Shown here one piece after another: positions 21,649 through 34,215 of a stretch of DNA of 64,000 nt. Location: NCBI GenBank assembly GCA_020726505.1, contig JAHLEZ010000004.1, positions 2,852,001 through 2,916,000 on the forward strand, written 5' to 3'. The stretch comes from Leptodontidium sp. MPI-SDFR-AT-0119 (taxonomy: Eukaryota; Ascomycota; Leotiomycetes; Helotiales; Leptodontidiaceae). The stretch's first letter is position 1, and every line of letters begins with the position of its first letter. The position numbers were made by a program, and so were the translations under genes. The notes beneath the pieces were generated by a model. It was not told the origin of the DNA. It saw nothing but the letters and a program-made list of their open reading frames with translations, and made no database searches.

Positions 21649-23372
21649 ATGGGATCAAAAACTCCCGAAGATCACCAGCAGACTCCCGATGGTATAAGTT
21701 CCACTTCTCAAGCCAGATAATCATCAGCTAATCCTACCAAGCGTCCAACTCGGGTGGACTCAAGCCAGCTAATCCTGACCCGAAAGCCTCCAAGAATGGC
21801 TCTGGATCAGCAGATTTGGATCAAGGCATTGTCAGTGACGAAGATGACGACGACGACGACAACGCGAAAGGGGAAGCTAGGATGAACATCGCGTCTAATG
21901 CTGGTAATTCTCACCGCCCGAACAGAGCCACGGAAGACAAAGCTCACACATGCCCTCAGATAAGAAAAAGAAACGCAAGAGATCCAAGAAGAAGAAGACC
22001 AAGCATGGCAGTCTGACAGCCACCGAGCTGAAGCAAACCAACCCTCCACGGGTCCTGCTGTCGTCCCTGTTCCCAGTCGAGTATCCAAAAGGAGAGCTCA
22101 TCCCGTATGAGAACCTGTCTCGTGAGACCGACGAAGAGAACCGATACAATTCTCGTCTCTGGGATCCCGACTTCCTTCCCGATTATCGTCAGGCTGCTGA
22201 AATCCATCGTCAAGTCCGCCACTATGCGCAGAAGGAACTCATCAAACCTGGAGCAAGCCTACTCTCTATCGCCGAAGGGATTGAAGACAGCGTTCGTGCA
22301 CTTTCCGGCCATCCAGGACTCGAGCCAGGTGATGGCCTGAAAGCGAGCCTGGGATTTCCCACAGGTCTTTGCCGAAACCATGAGACAGCCCATTACACCC
22401 CCAATCCCGGCGATAAAGAGGTTCTTCTTGACAAGAACGATGTACTCAAAGTCGATTTTGGTGTTCATATCAACGGTCGCATTGTTGATTCGGCTTTTAC
22501 AATTGCCTTTGACCACAAGTATGATAATCTCCTTGCTGCTGTAAAAGCCGCGACGAATACGGGTATCCAGGTAGGTTGCTCAAAATATGGAAGCGCAAAG
22601 CGAGAAATTCGAAGCTAAAACTCATGATAGCATGCTGGAGTCGATGCAAGGATGAAGGAGATCGGAGCCGCAATCCAGGAAGTTATGGAAAGCTACGAAG
22701 TCGAGCTCGATGGAAAGCTTTACCCAGTGAAGGCCATTCGAAGTCTTACCGGTCACAATATCCTACGATACCACATCCACGGGGACAAACAAGTCCCTTT
22801 CGTCAAGAATAACAGCTCTCAGAAAATGGAGGAAGGGGACGTCTTCGCCATCGAGACTTTCGGTAGTACTGGTAAAGGATATACTCGAGATGATGGGGTG
22901 AGCCTGCAAACTCTACACCCTTTATTCGGTCCATTGTTTGATCTTGAACAGAATGCTGTCTATGGTTATGGAAGAAATGAAAACGTCTCGGCTGCCAATC
23001 TTCGTCTTGCTTCTGCCAAGTCTCTTCTCAAGACCATCGACGCTAATTTCGGCACAATTGTATTCAACCGTCGGTATCTCGAACGTCTCGGTGTGAAGAG
23101 CTACCATCTTGGAGTTAGTGCCTGAAGCTTACTTAGTGGTTCAAACGCTAACTCAACTCCTTAGATGAGGCACTTGATTGATCAAGGTATCATTGAGCAG
23201 TACGGCCAACTTGCTGATATCAAGGGCTCATACACCGCACAGTTTGAACATGTTAGATACCTTCTCCTTACCCCCTCTTCTACAATTTAGTTCAGAAACT
23301 AATCATACACTATAGACGATTTTACTTCACAGCGGTGGAAAAGAAGTCATCAGTCGCGGCGATGACTACTAG
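21649..23372 (+). CDS. MAP2: Methionine aminopeptidase 2
   Basis: The model has seven exons: 21649-21691, 21742-21903, 21960-22570, 22631-22897, 22952-23113, 23165-23251 and 23316-23372. They give 1389 nt and 462 aa, typical for the enzyme. It removes the initiator methionine from nascent proteins in the cytosol. The N-terminus has the family's acidic run (EDDDDDD) followed by a Lys-rich block ([13 protein letters not shown]), which in MetAP2 mediates ribosome association. The catalytic pita-bread domain shows [12 protein letters not shown], the metal-binding aspartates in [12 protein letters not shown], the histidine in [12 protein letters not shown], and glutamates in [11 protein letters not shown] and [13 protein letters not shown]. 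The protein ends SRGDDY as usual. Intron 22898-22951 is 54 nt, in frame and free of stops. Confidence 0.95.
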
Positions 23373-25033
23373 GAGATTGCAGTCGCAGCTTTGCAAGCCC
23401 GTGTTTCTCGCGAGGCTTTTATTTTTTCGATGCACATCGCAGAGTCACTCATTCATGTTCCTGCGTCAGGATTCAACATCCTGATACTGTTGTGGATTAG
23501 TTTATCCAAAACCTGCCGTTTATTCATGTAAACCACAGTCCCCTTTGTTTCAAATCCGCTCCAAGTGAATCCTTCAACTGCATCAGCTTGGGAACAAATT
23601 TGGATTCTTACAGCCGAACCGAATTACCCTAAGAAGGCACTTTCTCGTACAGCAATGAGAACCGGTAGCTTCTTCAAAGAACGTTGCTTAGTGTGTTTCA
23701 AACGCTGATTGACCGATCTATACTCTCTAAGGTAGGTAGCCAACGAGGAAAACCTTCGCAGACATAAATTCGCTAAACTACCCCGCCAAAATTACCCCGT
23801 ACTCCTGTGATTCTTGCATCCTGCACAACCTTGGAAGGGTCCTCGCAGTAGTCACTGTTGCAATACTTTCTTCCATTAACCAACCAATACATTTTTAATT
23901 CGTCTGAACGTTGTTTTCTCCCAATCTTCGCTCGGATTATTCAACCACTGTCTCCGACCAGTGACCAGATCCGCCACGAACGACGATTTCGCCATCAGTA
24001 CTGTCGATGGGGTCGTCACTGGTGATGGACGTGGTGTTCTCTGGCGCCTTTGACTCCATATTCTACTCAGATGAAAACAACGATTACTTCATCGTCTTTG
24101 ACTCATAGCAGAACATCACATTTATAGACCAGTAGCATGATCTGAAGATAAGGAAAGAGAAATGTTCGACTACTAAGGCCCATTCTTGCTACCTTGGACA
24201 TCTTGTTGGCGTCTCTCCTGATACTGGATCGCTAGGCTCGACCTTCATGATTAGTATGCAAAAGTGGACGATGCCTGCCAAAACGACGAACAAGTAAGTT
24301 GAAACTCCAAATAAAGGCGACATGAATACTATACCAATTTTCCGGTAAGAAGGGAAGCAGGCTTCTCCACCCAGTAACCAAAGTAGTGTTATTAAAAGGC
24401 TCAAGGAGACACAACGCAATGCTCTTTATCACCTGATATCTGGTATCGCATTGAGTAGCGGGATTCATGCTCTAGATCTTCTTATCTTCGGAAAACTTGG
24501 CCGATGGCTTAATAAACTTTCAAGTTTCCATTGGTTCTAAAGAGAGTACCGCATCACCCTGCCCAAAACCCCATCTTTGGAAAATGCAAGCCGAAGCGAG
24601 GGATAAGTAAGCGCTGCGAAGCCTTCCTCTGTCTGTCCCTTCCGGGTCCATGCAGGTCATCTTAATGCTGTCAAGAAATGCGTGACCTCTTGGTCTAGGC
24701 AATCCCCGTGCTTTCATTTTCTAGTATTTACAGTGAAGGAGATTAAGCGACACTGAAAGGGGTTGAGCCTGCACGTGCCGGGCCAATATATTTCATCTCC
24801 AGGCTCAAAGAAATCACTTCACTCGGAGTTTATGATGACTTGATATCCTCCAAATCGTGCCACACTGACATGAATTGCTCCATCAGCATTTATCAGCACT
24901 ATCGGTCACGCCTTGAATTTCCAAAAGCACGTCATCCACGTGACTGGCCTAAACATAACATGGACGACAGTTTCTATCATGAGGAACTTGATCTGGATAG
25001 CTTCAGTTTTAATCTCTCTTGTCAATATTAATT
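23373..25033. other. Intergenic, 1.7 kb
   Basis: The minus strand has short overlapping hydrophobic frames at 24189-24468 and a 40-codon frame starting at 24061 (MESKAPENTTS). Neither can be joined into a supported gene. No repeat was noticed. The right part holds the promoter of the FAD monooxygenase. Confidence 0.4.
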
Positions 25034-26618
25034 ATGCCATCTGCAGCACATCCTCTCCTTCGCATTGCCATCATCGGTGGCGGGCCTGGCGGTCTCGGTA
25101 GCGCAATCGCACTCTCAGCACTCCCAAATGTCGAAGTCACTGTCTACGAGCAGGCGAGAGAACTTCGAGAGATTGGCGCAGGCATTCAAATAGGCTTTAA
25201 TTGCTGGAGGGTTCTCGAACTTCTTGGAGCTGCAGACAAAGTAGACGGACATTCGACAACTGAGGTTATCCATTTGTAGATTCCCCCTCCTGCTGAATGC
25301 AAAGACTTGTGCTCACTCAAATTTTCAGAAATGGAGTTACAGGGGACATATTGAAGACGACTGGGGCTCAAAAGCCTCTCGCTAGATATCAGCCTCAGCG
25401 AGTCAGACGGACGAGACTCCAAGCAGCGTTGAAGTCCACAGTCCCTGATGGTATCATCAAACTTAACAAGCGCCTCTCATCACTTGAAAATCTCGATGCA
25501 GGGGTCAAGCTGAGGTTCGATGATGGAACAGAGGCGATTGCAGATTTAGTTGTTGGAGGCGATGGAATTCGATCTGTTCGTATACTTCGTTTGGATGCAA
25601 AACAACAATGCTAATCCGCCACATCAGGTAGTCAGAGAACACATCTTCCCAGACCACACTATCCAATTTACAGGTAAGAAACAATCACTGTTTGAGGTAC
25701 GATCTAAATTACTAACTTTGATCAGGAACCACCATTTTCCGAGTCCTAATCCCGGCAAGCTCTGTGGCCCAAATCTCTGGTATACGTGGAGTCAACACCT
25801 GGTGGCATGGACCAGCGGGGCATTTCTACGGATCCCCAGTAGATAATCCAGCAGGGACTTCAGAGGAAGATCAAAAATTTGAGATCGCAGCTCGAAGTGT
25901 TATCGATCCATCCACAGCCATCGGAAAACGATTCAGTTGGGGAGTGCCAGCGACGAAAGAAAGAGTCGAATCCTTCTTTACAGTTAGTATCCAGCTTCGA
26001 GATCATCCAAAGACATGCATGACTTAATTTATTAGAATTACGACCCGAGAGTACGAGACGTTTTGTCGAAAGTACCAGAGGGGCAGTGGAAAGAGTTCTC
26101 TGCATTTGCAGGCCCGAGACTGGAGAAGTTGACTGGTTGGGAAGGGAAGGTAGTCTTGATCGGAGATGCCAGCCATCCGCTTTCAGGTACAAACTAAAAT
26201 ACTCCATGTTTATGTTAAATACGCTGACAGGGAATGAAAAGGGGCGTTTGGTTCTGGAGCAGCGTTTGCTCTCCAGGATGGCTGGATACTCGCAAGAGCC
26301 ATTGAACACACCAGGTCAACTGGCGGAGTAGCAGCCGCACTGGAGATCTTCGACTCTATCAGATCGCCATATTATCTTCGAATGTAACGACACCAAAATG
26401 ATCTCTAAATCATGGCTAACTCGCACATTAGGTACGAACATCTGGACCAGCAAAAACAAAAGATTCAAAGCTTAAAAGCAGCGAACCCTAACCAGAGTCT
26501 TCATGACAGCTTGAAAGCTAGAGTTGCTTCTTTCGGAGGTGAAGGTCAGCTTTCTTGGATCTATGGAAATGATATAGAGGAGGTTTGGAAGACATTTGTA
26601 GAGACCGAGAAAGTTTGA
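25034..26618 (+). CDS. FAD-dependent monooxygenase (salicylate-hydroxylase-like)
   Basis: The model has seven exons: 25034-25275, 25329-25575, 25628-25673, 25726-25982, 26036-26186, 26242-26383 and 26432-26618. They give 1272 nt and 423 aa, with every phase consistent. The start is MPSAAHPLLRIAI. The FAD-binding GGGPGG is at residues 15-20, the DG motif GDGIRS at 158-163, and the GD motif GDASHP at 307-312, followed by GSGAAFALQDGWILARA. This is the p-hydroxybenzoate/salicylate hydroxylase fold, which hydroxylates aromatic compounds using NAD(P)H and oxygen. The substrate is unknown; such enzymes serve both aromatic degradation and secondary metabolism. The first donor (GTAGAT) is the weakest join. 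It is cytosolic, with no signal peptide. Confidence 0.9.
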
Positions 26619-27252
26619 AAGGAGAAGGAAGTCGTGTTTACATGGGGCCGAGAGAGGTGCGGGGTAATTTGGCGGGGTAATATTTTTATCAAATACTGCC
26701 AATAGAAACGACTAGAGACTCAGGGCTAGAAACAGATTTCAAATCTCTATACTATGTCAGCCTAGAATTGCTACATGTGTCTTTCCCTCTAATCAGAAAC
26801 TCCAAAGCAGCGATTCGAAAAGTGATCCTCAAATACTATTGCCAAAACCCGGGGTAAATTCAGATTAGAATCATTCCGAAAGGTACGCATGCAACCACAT
26901 CCTGACCATCTGTTTTCGCTTAGAAGGGTATCTAATATTTACTGTATGATCTTTAAGTGAGCGATTAGCGTCCATGAATCCATAAAACCTTGAACTCTAG
27001 TCTGCCCATACGTTGGCGAATGTGGTGCGAGCACAGCCTAGAAACAAAACAGCTGTTCCTTGGGGCGGAAAAATCAATCCTGCATGTGCTCTCCTCTAGT
27101 TCCGGTCTTTCGACTAAAGCTTTCAATTTCGGAAAGGAAAGACTTTCAGCTTTAGCACCTGGAGCCAATGATTTCTTCATGGGGTGGCACATTGGGGGAA
27201 GCCTTGGACGAAAGTGCTTTCTAGAAATTATGGACAGAGATTAAACCCCTAG
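26619..27252. other. Intergenic between convergent genes, 634 bp
   Basis: This holds the 3' flanks of the FAD monooxygenase and the MFS_5-type transporter. A plus-strand open frame at 26990-27244 has no recognisable features. No terminator motif is evident. Confidence 0.4.
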
Positions 27253-28891
27253 TCATCCATTCACCACAACAGCAAGCAGAAGCAAAGCACTGCAAGTCGT
27301 GAAGACCAAATCCCGATGGTGGAACCCTGTCTCTGTCAGTAAAAGTGCACTTCCGGTTTCTGGAGTACCCACCATCTTTTGTTGTGCTCAGCACCAATAC
27401 CACGAAAACGTTCAGTGGTATCCTCATCAACCCATAAACATTTGCTCTCACGCTGTCATCGATCATCTTACCCTTTTGATAAGCCATTAATGGAAAGTAG
27501 ACACCACAGCAGATTTCAAAGAGACAGAAACACCAGAACGTAACTCGTTCATCCCGGCATAGAACTGGTATAAACAGGGAGGCGCTTGCAGCGAACAGCA
27601 GAGTGATGAGCATCTTGGCGGGTGGAAGTTGTGGGTAATGTGTGGTGATATAGTTGTATAGGAGAGATCCAAGCATCATGGATGACATCAAGATGGCGAA
27701 TATGAGTCCGAAGGGCAGTTCTGCGATGTGTTAGTGGTGCTTCCCGCGTGTGCTTCGGGCACAAACCTCCTTGAACGCCCGAAAGTTGATGCGCTAATTT
27801 CAGCGCTGGAAACTTGAAAAATATAAAAATGTACATTGAGCCTTCGAAGAAACAGGTCGTAATTCCTAGGGCACGTAATTGCTTGTCTGACCATGCGTTA
27901 GTCTCGGATAAAAATCAATGTGCTCGGGAGAGTTACCCCGAAGCAACACTCTCATAGAATTCCGAGGAGGCTTCATCGCCAACAATTTCTCAGAGTCAAG
28001 AATAGGAGAATTTTCCGCGATTCTCTCTCCGTAGTTTTCGCCCTGGAAATAATCAGCTTCACATGGAATCGAAGCCTTGGATTGACCTACCCAGAAGCGA
28101 CGAACTGCCACAAAGGAAGCCATCAACACCACGACAGCGACCATAAATGGTGCCTTTTGTGTGCCTATCAAATCCGTCGCCGATTCTGCAACAATTCCTG
28201 CACCGATAGCAACAACAGTATTTAATGTCGTCATTGTGCTGAAAATCCCGCTCAGCGTAGACCCAGGTTCATCAGGAAAGCCTTTGTTGAACTCAGTGAC
28301 CATCCAACTCTCGAAGACGCTGTACATTAACGTAGTGCTCATTCCACCAAGAGCTCGGCCGATGAAGAGAATCGGTAGATTGTCTGTCAAGAGTGAGAGA
28401 CATGAGAGCGAATAAAGAACGCAGAATGTGAGGCAGGCTAGCCTTCGACCGTAAATATCGGCAAGCTTGCCAGCGAACAAAGCTGTGACTGCGGCAGATA
28501 TGAAGCCGGTCATAAATAAAGTTGCGACTCTTTCTTCCGTAAGGCCCTTTTCGTCTGATCCAGAATTAGACCCTTATCAGAAAAAACCGCAAGGCTTCAA
28601 CGCACCTTTGTAGAGCGGATAAATGTATGGTCCCTATCACGTTATTTACTTGCTGCAAAAAGAAGGATTTCAACTCACTTGAAGCCAGTCCGCTCCATTG
28701 ACTGCTAGATAAATTGGAATAAAATTCCTCTTGAACTGCTTCAACCGCCCCCTCGCCTTCTCTCTCTTGAATCCTTCTGCGGGCGATTTCGGTTTCTGCG
28801 CGGGGATCACCACGACGTGGCTGTACTCTCGATAACCCAAGAGAGCGTTTAAAAATGCAAAGCATAGAAAGTTCCCTTGATAGAACTGCAT
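27253..28891 (-). CDS. MFS transporter, MFS_5 / molybdate-anion-transporter type
   Basis: The model has six exons: 28891-28679, 28633-28606, 28554-27937, 27886-27767, 27720-27373 and 27332-27253. They give 1407 nt and 468 aa. The first membrane segment precedes NFIPIYLAVNGADWLQGPYIYPLYK. This N-terminal pattern, GKLADIYGRR between helices 2 and 3, the long central loop, and FKFPALKLAH after it are typical of the MFS_5 family, whose plant/algal and human members (MOT2, MFSD5) move molybdate. Eleven or twelve membrane spans are visible. The last exon corrects a frame that would otherwise end in a Cys-rich tail and restores a hydrophobic last helix (TTCSALLLLAVVVNG). The substrate is inferred from the family only. 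Confidence 0.9.
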
Positions 28892-30062
28892 CTTGAGTTC
28901 TTCTGCCAAGTGTCAGTTGTCTTGTCGAAGAGACTGAGAAGAAAAGTAATGTCTAGGCAGACGTCGAGGATGAACTGATCACTGGCAAGGCTAGGCCTCC
29001 CAGCCGGATAATTAATACGTGCAGACCTAACTGTACGACTGCTGTCGGCATGGTTGCACAGTCCAACAGAACACGGAAGCCTCTTGGCATCATTCAAGAG
29101 GGCTGTGTATTCACGATCCTCCGCCAAGAGCTCCTGGATAACCCTGTAGCAGTCAATATGTGTTATTCTAGGCGACGTAACATGAACCTGACATCTATCA
29201 GCTACTGAAAACTCGTACACAAGACTGTGGACAGATCACCACAATGCAACATAATGAAACTGACTGCGGATGGCCCACGAGCACGCGCTCGGAATATGTT
29301 TCCTTTTCTGGGGTTATACGAAGGGCCAGCCCTGCGCCGCATTAATCCTTCATGTACGTACTCTGTCCTCTGCAGCCATTCACACTTTAGCCTGCCAGGA
29401 CCACGCCGAAATCAAAGAACTCCAGGGGTTCGGTTCAAGCCTCGCCAAGAACTCTTCAGCGGGGTTCAAATACGATCTACAAACGAGAGAACCAATGATG
29501 TCCGATGGTTACGTCCCCGAGTCTCTTGTTTGAAAGTGGAACAGTGGAAGAAAGTACGGGGGTAAGAGTATTGGCTGATGAGCAAATTCTTGGAGATTGA
29601 GAGAGGGGACAAATTTTTTAAAACTTCGAATCGGAACTTGGAATGTCAAGGTCTACTTCTAGTACCATCCAGCACCAAATCAGTCCTCTACTAAGTCGCC
29701 AAAGCTAAACGAGTTGCGGATGCTTACACCGCGGAGAGAACCCACGGCGTGTTTTTCTTTGCCGATGACTACTTCTTCGATTGAGGCTGAAAGAAGTGCG
29801 ACGTACATTTTCAATGAGTGACACTGAAAACCCATATGAATTGTAATGCGTGGTCAGCCTGCGATGCAGGTCGTAACGAGGTGAGGTTACGCAGTAATGA
29901 GATGAAAGCCTACAGATCACAGTCGGGAAAGATTTACATTTTATTCTCAGCTCATGACTTCGCACTTTTCGCAATTTTACATTCGACTTTTTTGTCTCTG
30001 AGAAGATCTAGAAAGGAGAGAAATTGCTCGAAATTCGTGCTTCGTACCAACATTCCGTCGAG
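28892..30062. other. Intergenic, 1.2 kb
   Basis: This lies between divergent starts of the MFS_5-type transporter and the methyltransferase-like gene. Open frames at 28849-29220 and 29227-29565 on either strand show no family features. No repeat was seen. Confidence 0.4.
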
Positions 30063-31017
30063 ATGTCAGGAATATTCCGGATTCCTGTTTCAGCTTGTGC
30101 AGTCATTGGAATTCTGTTTCTCTTCACTACTTTATGGAATCTCCAATCTCACGACAACTTGTATCGGTCACAACTCGATGACCAAGAAACAGTGGTTCTC
30201 GAGGATAACGCGAGTACGTCTGAAATAGACGTGCCAGAGCTTGCCGAACATCGATTGTCTTTTCTAGAAATTGCGACGAAACATGGAACTGACAAAGTTA
30301 ATCCACATCACTATAACTACAGTGCGTTGTTTCTTTTTCTTCATTTGGAAACATATATTCTGACAAATCTTTACAGTGTATGAAAAATATCTGGATCCTA
30401 TTCGACATAAGCCTCTGAAGATGTTGGAGATCGGACTGGGTTGCAACATGGCTTACGGACCTGGGAAGTCTTACTATACATGGCTAGAGTTTCTTCCCAA
30501 CGTTGACATGGTAAGCAAAAACAACCTCTCCATCGTGGAGATGAGCTGACGGAACCAAAAGTACTACATTGAATACGACCGAGCCTGCGTCGAGAAGTGG
30601 TCCCAAGATATGAAGAACGTAAAAGTTTTCACAGGCGATCAAGCTGACACGGAATTTCTCGAGACATTCATCTCAGCGTCTGGCGGTGGATTCGATATCA
30701 TTATCGACGATGGAGGACACTTCATGAACCAGCAGATCACGTCTCTCAACAAACTCTTCCCGATTGTCAAGCCTGGCGGGATGTACTTCATCGAAGACCT
30801 AGCAACGAGTTATCAAGAAAGTTATGGTGGAAAGAAAGGGTCGGGGACCATGATGGAGATGGTGCAAGAGCTGCTTGATGATTTGAATAGAAATGTTGGT
30901 GGGCCTGGGCTGAAGGATGGGAATACTGTGGGACAGGAAATGCGCAGTGTTGAGTGCGGTGAAGAGATTTGTGCGTTCTTTAAGAAGGGTTTAGGGGAGA
31001 CAGAGATCAGGTTGTGA
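30063..31017 (+). CDS. Membrane-anchored class I methyltransferase-like protein
   Basis: Exons 30063-30321, 30377-30510 and 30562-31017 give 282 aa. One hydrophobic segment at residues 8-25 (PVSACAVIGILFLFTTLW) indicates a type II membrane anchor, probably placing the domain in the secretory lumen. The soluble part has SAM-methyltransferase features: LEIGLGC as motif I near residue 105, an acidic residue in YYIEYD, FDIIIDDGGHFMNQQ, and PGGMYFIEDL. FLEIATKHGTDK before motif I also occurs in bacterial sugar and natural-product O-methyltransferases of the MycE/CmcI kind. Similar fungal proteins are annotated as hard-surface-induced proteins. The substrate is unknown; a glycan or lumenal metabolite is a guess from the anchor. 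Confidence 0.75.
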
Positions 31018-32951
31018 GAAGTTTGCTGAATATTTGGGTCAGTTGGCCATGAAGTTTGGCTGTTTCGTCGCGCGATGGATCGTCCAAGTCATTGTAAGAT
31101 AATGAGGGTGCCAGTGTTGGACCCAAAAATGTATTCAAAGTTGTTATCAAAACTGTATACGGCTTGTAGATGTGTTCGTAAATTTTTTCGAGAGGAAATC
31201 GATCAACTCCCTGCCTAGAACATGAATATAGATTCCAGAGAAGAGAACGAAGCAACTCGAGACACAAGCAGCAGAGGAGCAGCAGGCGACATCAACAGCG
31301 GGTTGTTTTTCCAAGTACATTAAACATCAACAGACAGATTGTTCGAAGAGAACTCTTGTGAATCTGATCACAATTACACTCGAACCCAATATCCCAAGAG
31401 AATCGTTCAAACAATTCACGAGTCATCCAAACAAAAACGATCGCCCCAGGCATCATAGCCAAGCGAAACCCCCTTCAGCTTACGAAGTTAGTGAGCCTAC
31501 CCCAAACATCCCCGACCCCGAATTGATCGGCTTGCCAAAGTTAAATTACAACCCACGAATCCCCGCTTCGCACTCCAGAGAAACTAAAAGCCGACGTTTT
31601 GGTCAAATGCCCCTTGTTCTCTTTCTCTAGTTCGGCTGATATGATCATGATCTCGGGTTGCTTTCGGATTGTCGTTGCACCATCTGGGGCTGCACAATAC
31701 CTTGTGAGAGCTTGTAACACAATCCGGCATTTCGATGCCTGAGATCGTCAATGCAAACTCAGGTATGCGGTGACAAGGTTTTCGCATCGACCCTTAAGCT
31801 TAAGCATATTATTTTGGGAAAGTATGTTTACCTGGTTCAGTTTTGTTTTGTTTCTTGGTTTGGTGGCGTATTCTATGCGCTTTCTAGCTGCGGGGGAGGT
31901 CTTGGGCTGCGAGTCTTGACACTTGGTGCTGATAGTGGGATAACTTTTCACTTTACATGATGAACTCTTCTCAATATAAAAATGGCTGAATCGAAAATTG
32001 AAATCAAGCCGTCCATCTCTCACAACAACTTATCATACTCTCTGAGATCTGAATCCACGAAACTTCGACGACCTCAGGCAAACCAGGAGATCACCGCCAA
32101 CCAGCCTAGTAGAGCCAAGAAAGGCAAGCTCACGCCCAGGTTTCACACACCATACGAACTCCCAAACATGAACGCAAGGGCGGCGGCGCCTTAAAAGCTT
32201 GATGAGACGGAGATCATCGTCACCCGATCCATCTACCTATCAAATGGATTAAATCATCCGAGGCGGTCGCTCACTCAGTTGAGCGATACAAGACATGTTT
32301 CGTTTCCTATTCCCAACAAGCGAACGAGAGAGCGAGACGAGCTTAACTTTAAAGTGTGAGGGCGCTGTGTGATTAGATGGCTACCTGAACAAAGTTGTTG
32401 GAAAGTCCCGAAAGCCTAAAGAGCTGGGTTAGACGCTGGAGGATGGAGAACAGAGAGAGGACGATGTTGTCTGATGATATGGTAAGCAAGATGTTTCTAG
32501 TGTTTCTAGCGGATCCGAGATCTAGATGCGTGATCAGATAGATGGGCATGAATTCAAGGCGAAAGTCAGTTGGTGATGTGCCCAATCGAATCTTTGTCTC
32601 TGTGTTTCTCGACCAAAGTGTTTATTGGGCGGGGAACGAAGACTTCGGCATAGGGCTATCTGATCACTTATCCGACGATACTTCACTGAAGATTTCGGAT
32701 TCCGTGATGACCGTATTCGTCGCAAGAGGGAATATACTTTCTTGAATAGAAATTTGGAAGACGAAGAGATGGAGATGCGATATAAAGTTGAAGCCCGTCG
32801 CTCGAGGTTGGGGCTTTCTGTCTTCATCAGCATTCACTTTTTCTAATCAGCTCCAGCCTCATCTCATCTCGTCTTCACTCTTCTCTTCTACAATCTCTCT
32901 AGTCAACTTCAACAAATCAACTTCTAATCATCAATCGAGCCTTCCATCAAA
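31018..32951. other. Intergenic, 1.9 kb, promoter of secreted-protein gene at right end
   Basis: No coding sequence is evident. A TATAAAG element at 32781-32787 lies about 165 bp before the ATG at 32952, and a pyrimidine-rich leader (TCTCATCTCGTCTTCACTCT type) runs between them. This is a good fit for a strong promoter of the secreted protein. Confidence 0.45.
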
Positions 32952-33669
32952 ATGTCCAACCTCCGCACCCTCCTCGCCCTCACCCTGCTCTTCACATCTG
33001 TCCTATCCTTCCCCACACTCCCCCTCACCAACCGCGCAACATCATGCGACAGCAACACGGACAAACTCGTCGCTGGAATCAACAAGAACATCGATATTCA
33101 GAAACAAGAACAAGCACAACTGAAAGTCGTTCAGAAGATGGTCGATGCCGGCAACGTAGACCAATCCGATTTCGATGCCGCGCAGAGCAAGTTCGTCGAT
33201 ATTGTCAACAAGGGAATTACTCAACGGAAGAAGAATCAGGATCTTGCGAATGGAAACGCGGCTAGTGATGGGTTAGCTACTGTGAGTTATTCTTTCCCTT
33301 TGTTCTTTCCATGCTTTGTGGTGAGATTTGAGTTGGTAGTGAGAATCAGAGCTGATGAGACGTAAAAACAGGTCGCCAAAGCTCAAGCAACAGAACTCAA
33401 GACCGTTCAGGGCTTAACTGGCAATGCAAAGACGGATGACAAGGCATTCGCTAAGCTGGACACAATGTTTTCTGGTGGAATCGCACAGAACCAGAAGAAT
33501 GCTAAAGCTGTATGTCCCTTCACCCTTTTTCTTTTCTTTTCTTCACTTCTCTTCCCTCTGCGTCCCCTTTACAGGGATGAAGCTAAAGCTACATTTGCAG
33601 GCGGCCAATGGATGTACCAACAGTACAAGCAAGAATAATAATAACGACGGAAAAAAACGACGGAAATGA
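32952..33669 (+). CDS. Small secreted protein, 178 aa
   Basis: Exons 32952-33281, 33372-33509 and 33601-33669 encode 178 aa. A clear signal peptide (MSNLRTLLALTLLFTSVLS) is followed by FPTLPLTNRATSCDSNTDKL. The mature part is helical and rich in Lys, Gln, Asn and Ala (NKNIDIQKQEQAQLK, SDFDAAQSKFVDIVNKG, AKAQATELKTVQGLTG), with cysteines only near the start (SCDS) and end (NGCTN), consistent with one disulphide. The tail is Asn/Lys-rich and basic (KNNNNDGKKRRK). Fungi have a family of small secreted proteins with this N-terminal pattern, of unknown function. A closer AG at 33574 was rejected because it gives an early stop. Confidence 0.8.
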
Positions 33670-34215
33670 CGACAACAATGACGATAATTGAGTCATCCAA
33701 TAGAGCATTGTTGATCAAAGCTCTAATGGGTGTTGGTTGAAGAATGGAGATGAGAGAGTGAGGGAGAGGTAACACTCGTTTTTAATGTATTGAATGGCTA
33801 GTTATAAAGCAAAGTAGCAAAGTAAATGGTGAATAGACAAAATAGAAAAAAGCCGACTTAAAATTGTCTCGTTGAATTGAAGTCTCTCGGTCCCTTCTCG
33901 GCTATCGTTGTGTGGGTTTGAATTTTCTAAAAGTAAACAATGATTTGGGAGTGGCTTTATTAAAAAGTATTGACTGATGTGCCATCGACCTGTCTCTGTT
34001 ATTGCAGGAGCACAGATATAGGGACGCAACAAAAGCCTACCTAATCAATTGACAATCTTCGCGTGGGCTCCATTCGAAAGACTCAAAAAATCACTGCTTT
34101 TATACCTCAAATACGCAACTTCACTCACCATCTACCCATCTATCCACTCATGGAATCCGTTTTCTCCCATAGTGCCCCTCGCACGCTCATATTCAAATCC
34201 CTCCCCCCAAGAAAA
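33670..34215. other. Intergenic between convergent genes, 546 bp
   Basis: This holds 3' flanks only. It is AT-rich near 33780-33960 with no coding sequence recognised. Confidence 0.4.

Noticed and set aside
24189..24468. Overlapping hydrophobic minus-strand frames, possible membrane protein
   Set aside because: No splice joins give a convincing protein and no start or homologue is recognised.
27249..27372. Cys-rich C-terminus (CFASACCCGEW) of the MFS_5-type transporter
   Set aside because: It arises from reading through the last intron; splicing 27373|27332 restores a hydrophobic final helix in the correct frame.
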